Shown: positions 49,401-53,620, counted from the stretch's first letter. The stretch: 64,000 bases of DNA from Prochilodus magdalenae (GCA_024036415.1 JAMWET010005007.1:372001-436000); one strand, 5' to 3'. Program-made: numbers and translations. Notes: a model not told the origin generated them from the sequence alone.

Positions 49401-50277
49401 CAGAACTCTAAAACTAAGGTGATGAAAATCCAGACTTCTAATCAACCCCTAATAACAAAGCATTAATTCTTATTAGGTGGGATCTGATGAGAAAAGCTGC
49501 TCGCTAATTGTAAGCCGTGTCGAATCTCTCGGGCTGGGAGGATCCTCTTGATGAGGCCATTTTTCCAAGCTGATCAATGACCAAGCTGAAGATGCCAGGC
49601 CTCCCTCTCGCCCGCGTCCCGTGGCTGTGCTTTGAACATGTTTCTGAACTGGCATATAAAAGCACGCCAGCACACTTTTCATCTTTACTTTCTCACGCCG
49701 CGCCCCCTTGCTCTCTTCCCGCTCTAACCTTCAGAAGAACAGCCAGTGCTCTTCTCTCTCTCTCAGTCGCTGCCGTTTGCAGCCTGTCTCTCCTGACGTG
49801 AATGGGGCCCTAATGGAGCCCGGTCATCACTCATCAGTGTATTTGCGTTGGGAAGAGATGTCTGGATGGATTACGTGAGTGATCTTGTGGAGCAGTGGCA
49901 AGGCTATGAGCTCCTGCTGTACTGCTTCATTGGGGGGAGAATACCTTGAGAATAGCTTGAATACCTAGATGTCCTTGATCAGCGAAATAAACTTAGATTC
50001 AGAGCCAGTTATGACAGCTGTCATGATTTTCTGATGCTATATAGAGGTTTTAGGTAGAATGTTGCTAGTTGGCTGAACTCTTAGCAGATGTGTGACTAAC
50101 ACTCCTCTCTGTCATCATCTCTGCTCCTCTTTAGCATCTCCACAGGTTAACAGTCCCACAATGCTCCCTCCACCTCCACCACCTCCTCCTCTTCCTCCTA
50201 CCACTGCTCCAGCTCTCTCCTCCTCTCAACCTCCTCCCCCTCCCCTAAGCAATGGATTTCACTACACCTTTGTCTAA
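3304..50277 (+). CDS. plekha7: plekha7, pleckstrin homology domain family A member 7 (spliced; 23 exons in window, 5' end missing)
   Basis: This entry covers the whole gene span; exons are listed separately. The exons join with matching phases to 3555 nt, that is 1184 residues plus stop. Order: basic linker, PH domain (about residues 25-147 of the part seen), disordered region (152-473), phase-0 exon block (474-695), coiled coil (about 585-732), proline-rich and basic segments (733-984), long-isoform tail (985-1184). PLEKHA7 is known as an adaptor at the zonula adherens that links p120-catenin/cadherin to microtubule minus ends and to PDZD11; a zebrafish orthologue (hadp1) was linked to cardiac contractility. 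PLEKHA5 and PLEKHA6 were ruled out because the PH exon has the YIYSKN...GSQAEHGG insertion and the later exons carry YSPDE...[28 protein letters not shown] and [12 protein letters not shown], all PLEKHA7-like. The start codon and WW domains lie upstream of the window. I cannot tell the plekha7a and plekha7b paralogues apart. Confidence 0.95.
3409..5152. other. intron between the first two visible PH exons
   Basis: Mostly AT-rich unique-looking sequence with a TTAA/ATTA-rich patch near 3975. The 4930-5120 part next to the exon is less AT-rich and contains TAAT motifs, possibly regulatory. No exon or clear repeat seen. Confidence 0.4.
5153..5225 (+). CDS. plekha7: plekha7 exon: PH domain beta1-beta3
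   Basis: 73 nt, phase 0 to 1, between acceptor gcccacag and donor aaag|gtgagt. It encodes [18 protein letters not shown] and then CLFYYK. The KRKW cluster supplies the basic residues that bind phosphoinositide headgroups in PH domains of this family. The split glycine/aspartate codon is completed in the next exon. Confidence 0.95.
5528..5660 (+). repeat. interspersed fish repeat fragment (ccataagtgtttggacag type)
   Basis: The start ggtccataagtgtttggaca and the following acaccacaacagatttgaaatga match a repeat I recall from many teleosts. The rest of the 5226-6574 intron, up to about 6070, may be its degraded continuation. Confidence 0.45.
6575..6675 (+). CDS. plekha7: plekha7 exon: PH domain middle strands
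   Basis: 101 nt, phase 1 to 0, acceptor tctactacag and donor aag|gtaatc. It encodes [18 protein letters not shown] followed by [13 protein letters not shown], the core strands of the PH fold. It is followed by the largest intron of the window (11 kb). Confidence 0.95.
6908..6960 (+). repeat. hAT-like terminal sequence fragment
   Basis: Starts taggcctgtcacgattacc, similar to termini of common teleost hAT MITEs. No matching second terminus was found, so it is probably a remnant. Confidence 0.3.
7844..7875. repeat. perfect 15-bp inverted repeat with 2-nt spacer
   Basis: Arm atatctcatcaaaac (7844-7858), spacer tg, and arm gttttgatgagatat (7861-7875) are exact reverse complements. It could form a hairpin in RNA or a cruciform in DNA. 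No TE ends or exon adjoin it. Confidence 0.8.
11724..12744. mobile_element. non-autonomous hAT element (MITE), 1021 bp
   Basis: Terminal inverted repeats: 5' taggactgtacccgac and, read from the other end, tagggctgccctctag. The subterminal parts also mirror each other (gtcgaatc ... gattcgac). It is flanked by the identical 8-bp target duplication gtaaaaat at 11716-11723 and 12745-12752. An 8-bp duplication is the hAT hallmark. No transposase frame remains. Confidence 0.8.
13085..13120. repeat. (AAT)n-type A/T-rich repeat
   Basis: Short run of taaaataaaat and ataataataat units within the intron. No function suggested. Confidence 0.7.
14665..14738. repeat. (GA)n microsatellite
   Basis: About 74 bp of gagaga with a few interruptions. 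Confidence 0.95.
15169..15477. mobile_element. probable solo LTR, 309 bp
   Basis: Begins TGTAAC and ends GTTACA (TG...CA with a 6-bp inverted terminus). It is flanked by cact on both sides (15165-15168 and 15478-15481), a 4-bp target duplication. An attaaa polyadenylation-like signal lies inside, and composition is GC-richer than its surroundings. No gag or pol sequence adjoins it, so this would be a recombined single LTR. Strand is uncertain; the attaaa suggests +. Confidence 0.6.
15717..15745. repeat. (TTTG)n microsatellite
   Basis: Seven tandem tttg units. Confidence 0.95.
16031..16105. repeat. short inverted-repeat element (MITE-like)
   Basis: Arm around ccattccaccttaagtgg and the downstream arm tttaaggtggagtg are near reverse complements about 45 bp apart. 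A 21-bp stretch just before it (cagtgcatttggtgatag...) recurs at 18416, suggesting a shared repeat. Confidence 0.5.
17721..17896 (+). CDS. plekha7: plekha7 exon: PH domain C-terminal strands and helix
   Basis: 176 nt, phase 0 to 2. The acceptor follows a (TC)n tract ending cccctccag; the donor is aagag|gtcagt. It encodes [18 protein letters not shown], then [17 protein letters not shown] and IRAMNQAA. The tryptophan of the terminal PH alpha helix (MNGW) is present. The loop with [15 protein letters not shown] is a PLEKHA7-type insertion absent from PLEKHA5 and PLEKHA6. An open frame continues upstream to 17562 but that part is intron. Confidence 0.95.
18106..18255. repeat. possible interspersed repeat ending in poly-A
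   Basis: Starts caagtttgctttattgacat, a phrase I recall from fish repeats, and ends in about 20 A residues. Family not identified. Confidence 0.3.
19650..19820 (+). mobile_element. 3' end fragment of the ~1-kb degraded TE family
   Basis: Contains ttgcacatcattgcattctg and a terminus like gttccaacttttttaaaaa, equivalent to the ends of the copies at 27565, 37772 and 50985. The 5' part is missing. Confidence 0.5.
19845..19960. repeat. possible dispersed repeat fragment
   Basis: Repeated phrases such as caccttataaatgcatttataaagcatt resemble a teleost dispersed repeat. Low certainty. Confidence 0.25.
21253..21586 (+). repeat. interspersed otophysan-type repeat, longer copy
   Basis: Homologous over about 110 bp to window start (shared ccagcagcactgctgtgtct and gtgtcactgcagtg). 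Upstream phrases such as ccaacagtgtcctgtgggca match a family I recall as abundant in characins and catfishes. Confidence 0.6.
22480..23060. promoter_or_regulatory. candidate intronic conserved non-coding block
   Basis: Texture differs from flanks: few simple repeats, balanced composition, motif-like words (aaacgcgttaatgag, ttaatggcagtaattcatt) and a chance 98-codon open frame. Conservation cannot be tested here. Confidence 0.25.
23895..24329 (+). CDS. plekha7: plekha7 exon: disordered post-PH region
   Basis: 435 nt, phase 2 to 2, acceptor ctctccccacag and donor aaaag|gtcagt. It encodes a low-complexity polar stretch and then [29 protein letters not shown] and [13 protein letters not shown], the recognisable family box after the PH domain (human pattern: NPEKHSQRKSNLAQVEHW). 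The middle of the exon is poorly conserved. The same frame is open upstream to 23839, which is intron. Confidence 0.93.
24616..24713. repeat. (AAT)n / (GATAAT)n microsatellite
   Basis: About 98 bp of ataataat and gataatgataat units; it makes a false Asn/Asp-rich open frame. Confidence 0.95.
24875..24895 (+). CDS. plekha7: possible 21-nt plekha7 microexon
   Basis: A 21-nt segment sits between a good acceptor (tttgtgtcttgcag) and a usable donor (gag|gtacag) in the intron between two phase-2 exons. Inserting it keeps the frame and adds seven residues (QTLYSL plus a residue at the junction). The human protein has a similar DQTLPRQ stretch here, as I recall it. Inclusion is not proven and it is not counted in the 1184 residues. 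Confidence 0.4.
25507..26035 (+). CDS. plekha7: plekha7 exon: large central region ([14 protein letters not shown])
   Basis: 529 nt, phase 2 to 0, acceptor tgattccag and donor aaag|gtgaga. Landmarks in order: [53 protein letters not shown] block (here [19 protein letters not shown]), [28 protein letters not shown] and SPRR. This is the longest and most strongly PLEKHA7-like exon. SISVPPSP and RRPHTP are serine/proline motifs of the kind phosphorylated in this family (inference). Its GC content is clearly above the flanking introns. Confidence 0.95.
27426..27481. repeat. (TA)n/(TG)n microsatellite
   Basis: tatata passing into a long tgtgtg run. Confidence 0.95.
27565..28505 (+). mobile_element. 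degraded ~1-kb DNA-transposon relic, copy 1
   Basis: Shares the internal order of copies at 37772 and 50985: a block with ggcactgcattaaaaacagg, one with tggactgatgcacagtgga, and a frame piece [13 protein letters not shown] that looks like a decayed transposase-type WSD segment. Ends near cccaacgttttttgaaatc. All frames are broken. Confidence 0.55.
28834..28880. repeat. (TG)n microsatellite
   Basis: About 47 bp, nearly pure tg. Confidence 0.95.
28900..29560. promoter_or_regulatory. candidate intronic regulatory block upstream of the 29839 exon
   Basis: Less AT-rich, free of simple repeats, with words such as cactaattacac and ctattatgcagc. Suggestive texture only. Confidence 0.2.
29839..29922 (+). 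CDS. plekha7: plekha7 exon: [19 protein letters not shown]
   Basis: 28 codons, phase 0 to 0, acceptor gcctttacag and donor aaacg|gtaaga. It encodes [18 protein letters not shown] followed by [10 protein letters not shown], near identical to the mammalian segment. First of seven consecutive phase-0 exons. Confidence 0.93.
29923..31069. other. intron, nothing recognisable
   Basis: AT-rich sequence without clear repeats or exons. Confidence 0.4.
31070..31195 (+). CDS. plekha7: plekha7 exon: [18 protein letters not shown] helix
   Basis: 42 codons, phase 0 to 0, acceptor cttctaccag and donor ctgcag|gtcaga. It encodes [18 protein letters not shown] and then [19 protein letters not shown]5 and PLEKHA6 carry the same PEELTLLLI(K/Q)LRR segment, while the human PLEKHA7 reference I remember skips it. 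It is therefore probably an alternatively used cassette in this gene. Confidence 0.88.
31196..32943. other. intron containing the candidate alternative terminal exon
   Basis: Apart from 31826-31903, no coding potential is seen. An AATAAA-containing patch lies near 32577. Confidence 0.4.
31826..31903 (+). CDS. plekha7: possible alternative terminal exon of plekha7
   Basis: After a T-rich tract and tttttttgcag, a phase-0 frame continues for 25 codons ([15 protein letters not shown] and onward to STDME) and stops at TAG 31901. No good donor follows before the stop. Used after the 31070 exon, it would give a short PH-containing isoform lacking the coiled coil. A candidate AATAAA lies about 680 bp downstream, near 32577. 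Confidence 0.35.
   Translation: MPLYPPLSDAADRNGPSLFQSTDME
32944..32997 (+). CDS. plekha7: plekha7 exon: [18 protein letters not shown]
   Basis: 18 codons, phase 0 to 0, acceptor cccacttaaag and donor ctgaag|gtgggt. The whole exon reads [18 protein letters not shown], which is nearly invariant in the PLEKHA5/7 group. The acceptor has a short polypyrimidine tract. Confidence 0.95.
33632..33800. repeat. possible dispersed repeat fragment (tttggtcccacttcatatt)
   Basis: The opening phrase resembles the start of a widespread teleost element. Boundaries not determined. Confidence 0.3.
33988..34068 (+). CDS. plekha7: likely 27-codon cassette exon of plekha7
   Basis: An 81-nt open segment lies between a strong acceptor (ttatcttcattctgaacag) and donor aat|gtaaga, phase 0 to 0, placed between two phase-0 exons. 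It encodes [18 protein letters not shown] and nine more residues. PLEKHA5, as I recall it, has a 27-residue optional segment at the same point that also starts MK..EP.I..VH. Matching length, position and start pattern make this more than a chance frame. It is not counted in the 1184-residue form. Confidence 0.55.
34421..34465. repeat. (GATA)n/(GACA)n microsatellite
   Basis: Compound tetranucleotide tract of about 11 units. Confidence 0.95.
34705..34760. repeat. dispersed repeat fragment (cctgcctttcgtcca...ggataggctccagca)
   Basis: Matches from memory a phrase present in very many fish introns; related to the repeat at 47805 in the opposite sense. Confidence 0.45.
35399..36180. mobile_element. 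non-autonomous hAT-like element, about 782 bp
   Basis: Ends tagggctgtcatgatt and, read inward from the other side, tagggctgttatcaat: matching terminal inverted repeats. The flanking 8-mers (ggtagtgt and ctcacatt) do not match, so target duplications are lost or an end is misplaced. No transposase frame. Confidence 0.5.
36246..36314 (+). CDS. plekha7: plekha7 exon: [10 protein letters not shown]...KIAESDID
   Basis: 23 codons, phase 0 to 0, acceptor gggttaaacag and donor gac|gtaagt. It encodes [20 protein letters not shown] and DID, matching the mammalian MTGRDLLKD...[11 protein letters not shown] segment just before the coiled coil. Confidence 0.95.
36315..37317. other. intron with polypyrimidine tract and candidate regulatory patch
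   Basis: Contains CT-rich runs (36335-36420, 36735-36840), a GC-richer patch at 36480-36640 and a (TG)n tract at 37091-37117. No additional exon seen. Confidence 0.4.
37318..37398 (+). CDS. plekha7: plekha7 exon: coiled coil, first part
   Basis: 27 codons, phase 0 to 0, acceptor cctccgttag and donor gacaag|gtctgg. It encodes [19 protein letters not shown] and IRTLKEDK. The LCEQDK(I/V)(L/V)xxLE pattern marks the start of the family coiled coil, with leucine/isoleucine heptads. Only a 135-bp intron separates it from the next exon. Confidence 0.95.
37534..37683 (+). CDS. plekha7: plekha7 exon: coiled coil, middle
   Basis: 50 codons, phase 0 to 0, acceptor cggcctgtag and donor tccact|gtgaga. 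It encodes [20 protein letters not shown], then [20 protein letters not shown]. Long runs of charged residues with regular hydrophobic spacing support a continuing coiled coil. The donor (act|gtgaga) is weaker than average. Confidence 0.95.
37684..39823. other. intron mostly occupied by a TE relic
   Basis: Copy 2 of the ~1-kb family fills 37772-38748; a (CA)n-rich patch lies at 38866-38912. The rest is unremarkable. Confidence 0.5.
37772..38748 (+). mobile_element. degraded ~1-kb DNA-transposon relic, copy 2
   Basis: Begins accccattctggaaaaagtg and ends near gtcccagcttttgaaat, which read inward as imperfect inverted repeats. Internal blocks (ggtcagaaggggacc, catggcatgggtaac) match the family. 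The 95-codon frame at 38339 is a remnant, not a gene. Confidence 0.6.
39824..39925 (+). CDS. plekha7: plekha7 exon: coiled coil, late part
   Basis: 34 codons, phase 0 to 0, acceptor ttctgttaaacag and donor ctg|gtctgt. It encodes [20 protein letters not shown] and [10 protein letters not shown], the counterpart of the mammalian EMENAWNEYLKLENDVEQL. The mammalian RRAFFFQEK junction differs here (ends SSLSL). Confidence 0.95.
39926..41223. other. intron, nothing recognisable
   Basis: AT-rich with short poly-T and poly-A runs; no exon or repeat family identified. Confidence 0.4.
41224..41335 (+). CDS. plekha7: plekha7 exon: [15 protein letters not shown]
   Basis: 112 nt, phase 0 to 1, donor ccag|gtgagc. 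It encodes [37 protein letters not shown]. The acceptor is a tandem NAGNAG (gcagcag), so the first glutamine may be optional. (K/E)LWRIEDV is the strongest family signature in this part. Confidence 0.95.
41457..41567. repeat. (TG)n/(TGCG)n microsatellite next to a splice acceptor
   Basis: About 110 bp of tg, tgcg and tgca units ending 16 nt before the exon at 41584. Confidence 0.95.
41584..41735 (+). CDS. plekha7: plekha7 exon: serine/proline-rich (ERKLVPS)
   Basis: 152 nt, phase 1 to 0, donor tgg|gtgagg. It opens with a split codon giving [17 protein letters not shown], matching mammalian NPERKTVPLFPHPPVPSLS, then a divergent Ser/Pro/His tract. The acceptor (gatgcag) follows a GT-rich microsatellite rather than a normal polypyrimidine tract. 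The exon is shorter than the mammalian counterpart. Confidence 0.9.
41945..42136 (+). CDS. plekha7: plekha7 exon: [20 protein letters not shown] / [17 protein letters not shown]
   Basis: 64 codons, phase 0 to 0, acceptor gactctttttag and donor aacaag|gtcagt. The proline-rich part ([17 protein letters not shown]) is followed by [18 protein letters not shown], a highly basic stretch nearly identical to mammals. Proline-rich motifs are possible SH3 or WW ligands (inference). Confidence 0.95.
42217..42319 (+). CDS. plekha7: plekha7 exon: [13 protein letters not shown]...YQTLPSR
   Basis: 103 nt, phase 0 to 1, acceptor gggatccag and donor agag|gtaaac. It encodes [18 protein letters not shown], then GYQTLPSR, as in mammals (VELRSYVSEPEL ... 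YQTLPGR). It is separated from the previous exon by only 80 bp, one of the shortest introns here. Confidence 0.95.
42496..42587 (+). CDS. plekha7: plekha7 exon: [14 protein letters not shown]
   Basis: 92 nt, phase 1 to 0, acceptor ttcactag and donor ttaaag|gtacgt. It encodes [20 protein letters not shown] and [11 protein letters not shown], matching the mammalian SRLQQSSTIAPYVTLRRG segment. Confidence 0.95.
42588..43883. other. intron carrying a 20-bp minisatellite
   Basis: Apart from the tandem repeat at 43421 nothing stands out; poly-A patches near 42608 and 43689. Confidence 0.5.
43421..43542. repeat. 20-bp minisatellite, six units
   Basis: Six head-to-tail copies of a 20-mer of type gaccatcagacctctgtaac, differing by one or two bases (tcag or tcaa; cga or caa). 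Confidence 0.95.
43884..44099 (+). CDS. plekha7: plekha7 exon: [12 protein letters not shown]...[15 protein letters not shown]
   Basis: 72 codons, phase 0 to 0, acceptor atcctgctgcag. It encodes [15 protein letters not shown], then [31 protein letters not shown] and a serine-rich end DLGS. The helical basic segment is near invariant in the family. The donor tca|gtacgt doubles as coding sequence: read-through gives Val-Arg-stop (TAG ends at 44108), equivalent to the DLGSVC end of the mammalian short isoform. Confidence 0.95.
44100..44108 (+). CDS. plekha7: short-isoform plekha7 C-terminus by read-through into the intron
   Basis: Without splicing at gtacgt the frame adds Val-Arg and ends at TAG. 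The reference human protein ends at the matching point with ...DLGSVC, so an early-ending isoform appears conserved from fish to mammals. The downstream stretch would be its 3'UTR, with AATAAA signals near 45487. Confidence 0.6.
   Translation, partial: VR
45487..45513 (+). terminator. polyadenylation-signal cluster, probable end of short plekha7 transcript
   Basis: Three AATAAA hexamers occur within 27 bp (first at 45487), about 1.4 kb after the read-through stop at 44108. The spacing suits the 3' end of a short isoform. This is inferred from motif and position only. Confidence 0.45.
46364..46387. repeat. (TG)n tract at splice acceptor
   Basis: Twelve tg units end about 8 nt before the acceptor of the 46396 exon. 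Confidence 0.9.
46396..46578 (+). CDS. plekha7: plekha7 long-isoform exon: [20 protein letters not shown]
   Basis: 61 codons, phase 0 to 0, donor aaagag|gtactg. It encodes [20 protein letters not shown] and ends [16 protein letters not shown], which resembles PLEKHA6 MELEPQHYDVDINKE. A (TG)n repeat lies immediately upstream of the acceptor tgccctcag. Confidence 0.92.
46579..48508. other. intron with a dispersed repeat
   Basis: A common fish dispersed repeat occupies about 47805-48125; remaining sequence shows no exon. Confidence 0.4.
47805..48125. repeat. dispersed fish repeat (accctggacaggatgccagtc...gagaacatgcaaactcca)
   Basis: Several phrases in the expected order (ccctggacaggatgccagtc, catgtctttgaactg, ggagaacatgcaaactccac) match a repeat I recall from many teleost genomes. 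Ends estimated. Confidence 0.6.
48509..48642 (+). CDS. plekha7: plekha7 long-isoform exon: [20 protein letters not shown]
   Basis: 134 nt, phase 0 to 2, acceptor ttgctgtacag and donor tctag|gtaaat. It encodes [39 protein letters not shown] and ILAKS. PLEKHA6 has the parallel DKVLIPERYIDLEPDTPLSP ... KKVERIKTLIAKSS, so this is a family-conserved C-terminal block. Confidence 0.94.
48789..48808. repeat. (TG)n tract at splice acceptor
   Basis: Ten tg units end about 11 nt before the acceptor of the exon at 48820. Confidence 0.9.
48820..48962 (+). CDS. plekha7: plekha7 long-isoform exon: [19 protein letters not shown]
   Basis: 143 nt, phase 2 to 1, acceptor gcgtactag and donor ggcag|gtaacc. It encodes [15 protein letters not shown], then [20 protein letters not shown] and VKSKQVA, parallel to PLEKHA6 LQEQEKRIEISCALATEAS. 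A (TG)n tract ends about 11 nt before the acceptor, leaving little pyrimidine tract. Preceding intron 177 bp. Confidence 0.94.
48963..50134. other. last coding intron with a candidate regulatory block
   Basis: The 49440-49900 part is less AT-rich with a TATA-like catataaaag near 49652. No exon recognised. Confidence 0.35.
50135..50277 (+). CDS. plekha7: plekha7 terminal coding exon: poly-proline and PDZ ligand
   Basis: 143 nt ending in TAA, acceptor ctgctcctctttag. It encodes [11 protein letters not shown], a run of eight prolines broken by leucine, a second PPPPP run, and ends SNGFHYTFV. The last four residues, YTFV, fit a class I PDZ ligand (T at -2, V at 0). PLEKHA5 and PLEKHA6 also end in short tails with terminal valine. 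The polyproline run could bind profilin, EVH1 or SH3 domains (inference). Confidence 0.92.
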
Positions 50278-50965
50278 TCAAAGCAAACAAAAGTAAGAAC
50301 TAACCCACTAATCGTTTGGCACGCTTTACGCTAATTGTTTAGTGTGTCGGCACAGCACAGTATCTACTAAGTGTTGCATGATCATGGCGTTGCAAAGCCT
50401 GAGCAAACTGCATGGGATGACTGAAGTGCTCCCCTGCATCCAGCTGCTTCCACATCTGGAGGAAGAAAAGTGTGTGAATTGTCTGCAAATTGTCTTTCGT
50501 GAGCACGCTAGGCAGCAGCGCTGCAAGACGGTTGAATTGGCCTAAACAAACGCTGCCTTTTGTGAATTGTGCTGTAATTAACAAAGAGCTAGAGGCACCT
50601 TTCACTTCGGCATCTTATTCTCACTTTTTCCACAGCTGTACTCGCAAACAGCACTTGCTGTGCCATCTGTAGACTGCTGGGAAACTGAAATGAAGATTAT
50701 CGTGTTATTACATAAACCTGTTTGATACAATGCTGTTTCTTAAACGTGTCTGACACTTCTATACTGCCACAAGGCTCCCTTTGATTTAATAAGTACATCT
50801 GCTTTGCAGCCTGATTGCACAGCATGCCATTCGCCCTATGCAACTGTTCTATTAGCTTATGTTTGATATACTATTCTTCACTCCAAATTAGCCTTCTTGC
50901 CTAAATCTTGCATCTACATCTCTTATCTTTCGCGTACAGTAGCGTCTTTGTTTTTGCTGTACAAT

Positions 50966-50985
50966 AATAAATAAATAAATACATA
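50966..50985 (+). terminator. overlapping AATAAA signals after the plekha7 long-isoform stop
   Basis: Overlapping AATAAA hexamers begin at 50966, about 690 bp after the TAA at 50277. It could be the polyadenylation site of the long transcript, or it may belong to the A/T-rich edge of the repeat that starts here. Confidence 0.35.
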
Positions 50986-51950
50986 ACAGAATGCAATGGT
51001 GTACAGATGATTTAAACCCCATATTTTATTGAAAATAGCACAAATGTTGTTGAAAAAATGTTGTTGTTAAATATATGCCCATGTTGAGTTGGGACAGGAG
51101 AAACAAAACCTGATAAAACTGTATAATGTTTAAAAAGCCATCTGCTGGAATATCTCATCTCTTAAGTTAATTGACAAAACGTCAGTAATGTGCTTGGGTA
51201 TAAAAAGAGCATCTCAGGGAGGCTAAATTCTTCCAGATGGAGTTTGCCACTCATGAACAACTCAGGAACAAAAAAATGGTATTTCTCATCATAAAATAAC
51301 AAAGAGTCTGGGGCTTATCATCCTCTACTGTGCATAGCATACCTTAAAGATTCAGAGAGTCTGGGGAAGTCTCTATGCATGGGACAAGACTGAAAAACAA
51401 CATCGGTTGGCTGTGATCTTCCGGCCCTCAGGTGGCACTGCTTAAAACCAACATAAAATCACTGCATGGGTTCAGGAGCACTTCCAAAAACCATACTCTG
51501 TGACCACAGTGCATTACTGCATCCATGGATGCAAGTTAAAACTCTACCATGCAAAAAAGAAACCAGATACAAACAGAAACCCCACGATCTTCTCGGGACC
51601 CGACCTAATTTAAGATGGACTAAAGTGTTGTGTGGTCCAATGACTCAAAATTAAAAAAATTTAGAAATCATGGAGGCAGAAAGAAATACAGAAAGAAAAT
51701 CCTACCCTAAGCAAAACTTTACTTTCAGAACTATAGCAATTGGTCTCAGGTTACAAAGCTTACTGAATACTGTTAAATGAAGAAGGGATGTGCTGCTGGC
51801 ATCAAATTCAAAATAGGCATATATTTTTCAAAAACCCTTACATTTCTCTTTTTCAGCATTTGACATGTCTTTATACTACCTTCAATTAAAGATCTAATTT
51901 AAATGATTTGCACATTACTGCAATGAGAAAGCATTTCAACTTTACTGTAC
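50985..51950 (+). mobile_element. degraded ~1-kb DNA-transposon relic, copy 3
   Basis: Begins with ccatattttattgaaaatag-type sequence and carries the family blocks caaagagtctggggcttat, ggtggcactgcttaaaac and gtggtccaatgactcaaa. Its 3' end abuts the Tc1 insertion. All frames are broken. Confidence 0.6.
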
Positions 51951-51985
51951 ACAGGCTTACAGAATATAAAAAATATAATCATATA

Positions 51986-53586
51986 CAGTGGGGAAAATAA
52001 GTATTTAGTCAGTCACCAATTGTGCAAGTTGTCCCACTTAAAAAGATGAGAGAGGCCTGTAATTGACATCATAGGTAGACCTCAACTATGAGAGACAAAA
52101 TGTGGAAAAAAAATGAGAAAGTCATTTTGTCTGATTTTTAAAGAATTTATTTGCAAATAATGGTGGAAAATAAGTATTTGGTCAATAACAAAAGTTCATC
52201 TCAATACTTTGTTGTATATCCTTTGTTGGCAATGACAGAGGTCAAACGTTTTCTGTAAGTCTTCACAAGGTTGGCACACACTGTTGCTGGTATGTTGGCC
52301 CATTCCTCCATGCAGATCTCCTCTAGAGCAGTGATGTTTTGGGGCTGTCGGCGGGCAACACAGACTTTCAACTCCCTCCAAAGGTTTTCGAATGGGGTTG
52401 AGATCGGGAGACTGGCTAGGCCACTCCAGGACTTTGAAATGTTTCTTACGAAGCCACTCCTTTGTTGCCCTGGCAGTGTGCTTGGGATCATTGTCATGCT
52501 GAAAGACCCAGCCACGTTTCATCTTCATTGCCCTTGCTGATGGAAGGAGGTTTGCACCCAAAATCTCACAATACATGGCCCCATTCATTCTTTCATGTAC
52601 ACGGACCAGTCATCCTGGTCCCTTTGCAGAGAAACAGCCCCAAAGCATGATGTTGCCACCCCCATGCTTCACAGTTGGTATGGTGTTCTTTGGATGCAAC
52701 TCCGCATTCACTTTCCTCCAAACACGACGAGTTGTGTTTTTACCAAATAGTTCTACTTTGGTTTCATCTGACCATATGACATTCTCCCAATACTCTTCTG
52801 GAACATCCAAATGCTCTCTAGCAAACTTCAGACGTGCCTGGATATGGACTGGCTTAAGCAGGGGGACACGTCTGGCACTGCAAGATCTGAGTCCCTGGCG
52901 TCGTAGTGTGTTGCTGATGGTAGCCTTTGTAACGTTGGTCCCAGCTTCCTGCAGGTCATTCACTAGATCCCCCCTTGTGGTTCTGGGATTTTTCCTTACC
53001 GTTCTTGTGATCATTTTGACCCCACGGGCTGAGATCTTGCGTGGAGCCCCAGATCGAGGGAGATTAGTAGTGGTCTTGTAGGTCTTCCATTTTCTGATTA
53101 TTGCTCCCACAGTAGATTTCTTCACATCAAGCTGCTTGCCTATTGCAGATTCAGTCTTCCCAGCCTGGTGCAGGTCTACAATTCGGTTTCTGGTGTCCTC
53201 CGACAGCTCTTTCGTCTTCACCATAGTGGAGTTTGGAGTGTGAGTGTTTGAGGTTGTAGGCAGGTGTCTTTTATACTGTTAACGACTTCAAACAGGTGCC
53301 ATTAATACAGCTAATGAGTGGGGGAAAGAGGAGCCTCTTAAAAAAGAAGTTACAGGTCTGTGACAGCCAGAAATCTTGCTTGTTTGTTATTGACCAAATA
53401 CTTATTTTCCACCATTATTTGCAAATAAATTCTTTAAAAATCAGACAAAATGACTTTCTCAATTTTTTTCCACATTTTGTCTCTCATAGTTGAGGTCTAC
53501 CTATGATGTCAATTACAGGCCTCTCTCATCTTTTTAAGTGGGACAACTTGCACAATTGGTGACTGACTAAATACTTATTTTCCCCA

Positions 53587-53589
<3 letters not shown>
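51986..53589 (-). mobile_element. Tc1/mariner transposon, full length, 1604 bp
   Basis: Outer ends cagtggggaaaataagta and its reverse complement, with TA on both sides (51984-51985 and 53590-53591). Terminal inverted repeats are about 204 bp each. Each arm has an outer and an inner direct repeat (ggaaaataagtatttagtca near 51990 and ggaaaataagtatttggtca near 52165), the IR/DR layout known from Tc1 elements of fish. The arms are nearly identical, so the insertion is fairly young. It lies 1.7 kb after the plekha7 stop codon, opposite in orientation. Confidence 0.92.
52196..53224 (-). pseudogene. Tc1 transposase, broken by a stop and a frameshift
   Basis: Starts [20 protein letters not shown] at 53224, with a paired-like DNA-binding N-terminus and a GAPRKIS linker. 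The first catalytic Asp is in IWSDET and the second in HDNDPKH. An in-frame TGA at 52612-52610 interrupts it after CFSAKGPG; reading resumes in the same frame. A one-base insertion at about 52390 then puts the catalytic Glu (ENLWRELK) in a different frame, which closes at about 52201. It cannot encode active transposase as it stands. Confidence 0.9.

Positions 53590-53590
<1 letters not shown>

Positions 53591-53617
<27 letters not shown>
53591..53617. repeat. (TA)n tract at the Tc1 insertion site
   Basis: Tandem ta directly beside the transposon end, consistent with the TA target preference of the family. Confidence 0.9.

Positions 53618-53620
<3 letters not shown>

Noticed and set aside
3304..50277. 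Assignment of the gene to PLEKHA5 or PLEKHA6
   Set aside because: The PH-loop insertion, the [14 protein letters not shown] exon and the [17 protein letters not shown] exon match PLEKHA7 better than either paralogue.
52575..53081. 168-codon plus-strand open frame
   Set aside because: It is antisense to the Tc1 transposase and has no homology of its own.
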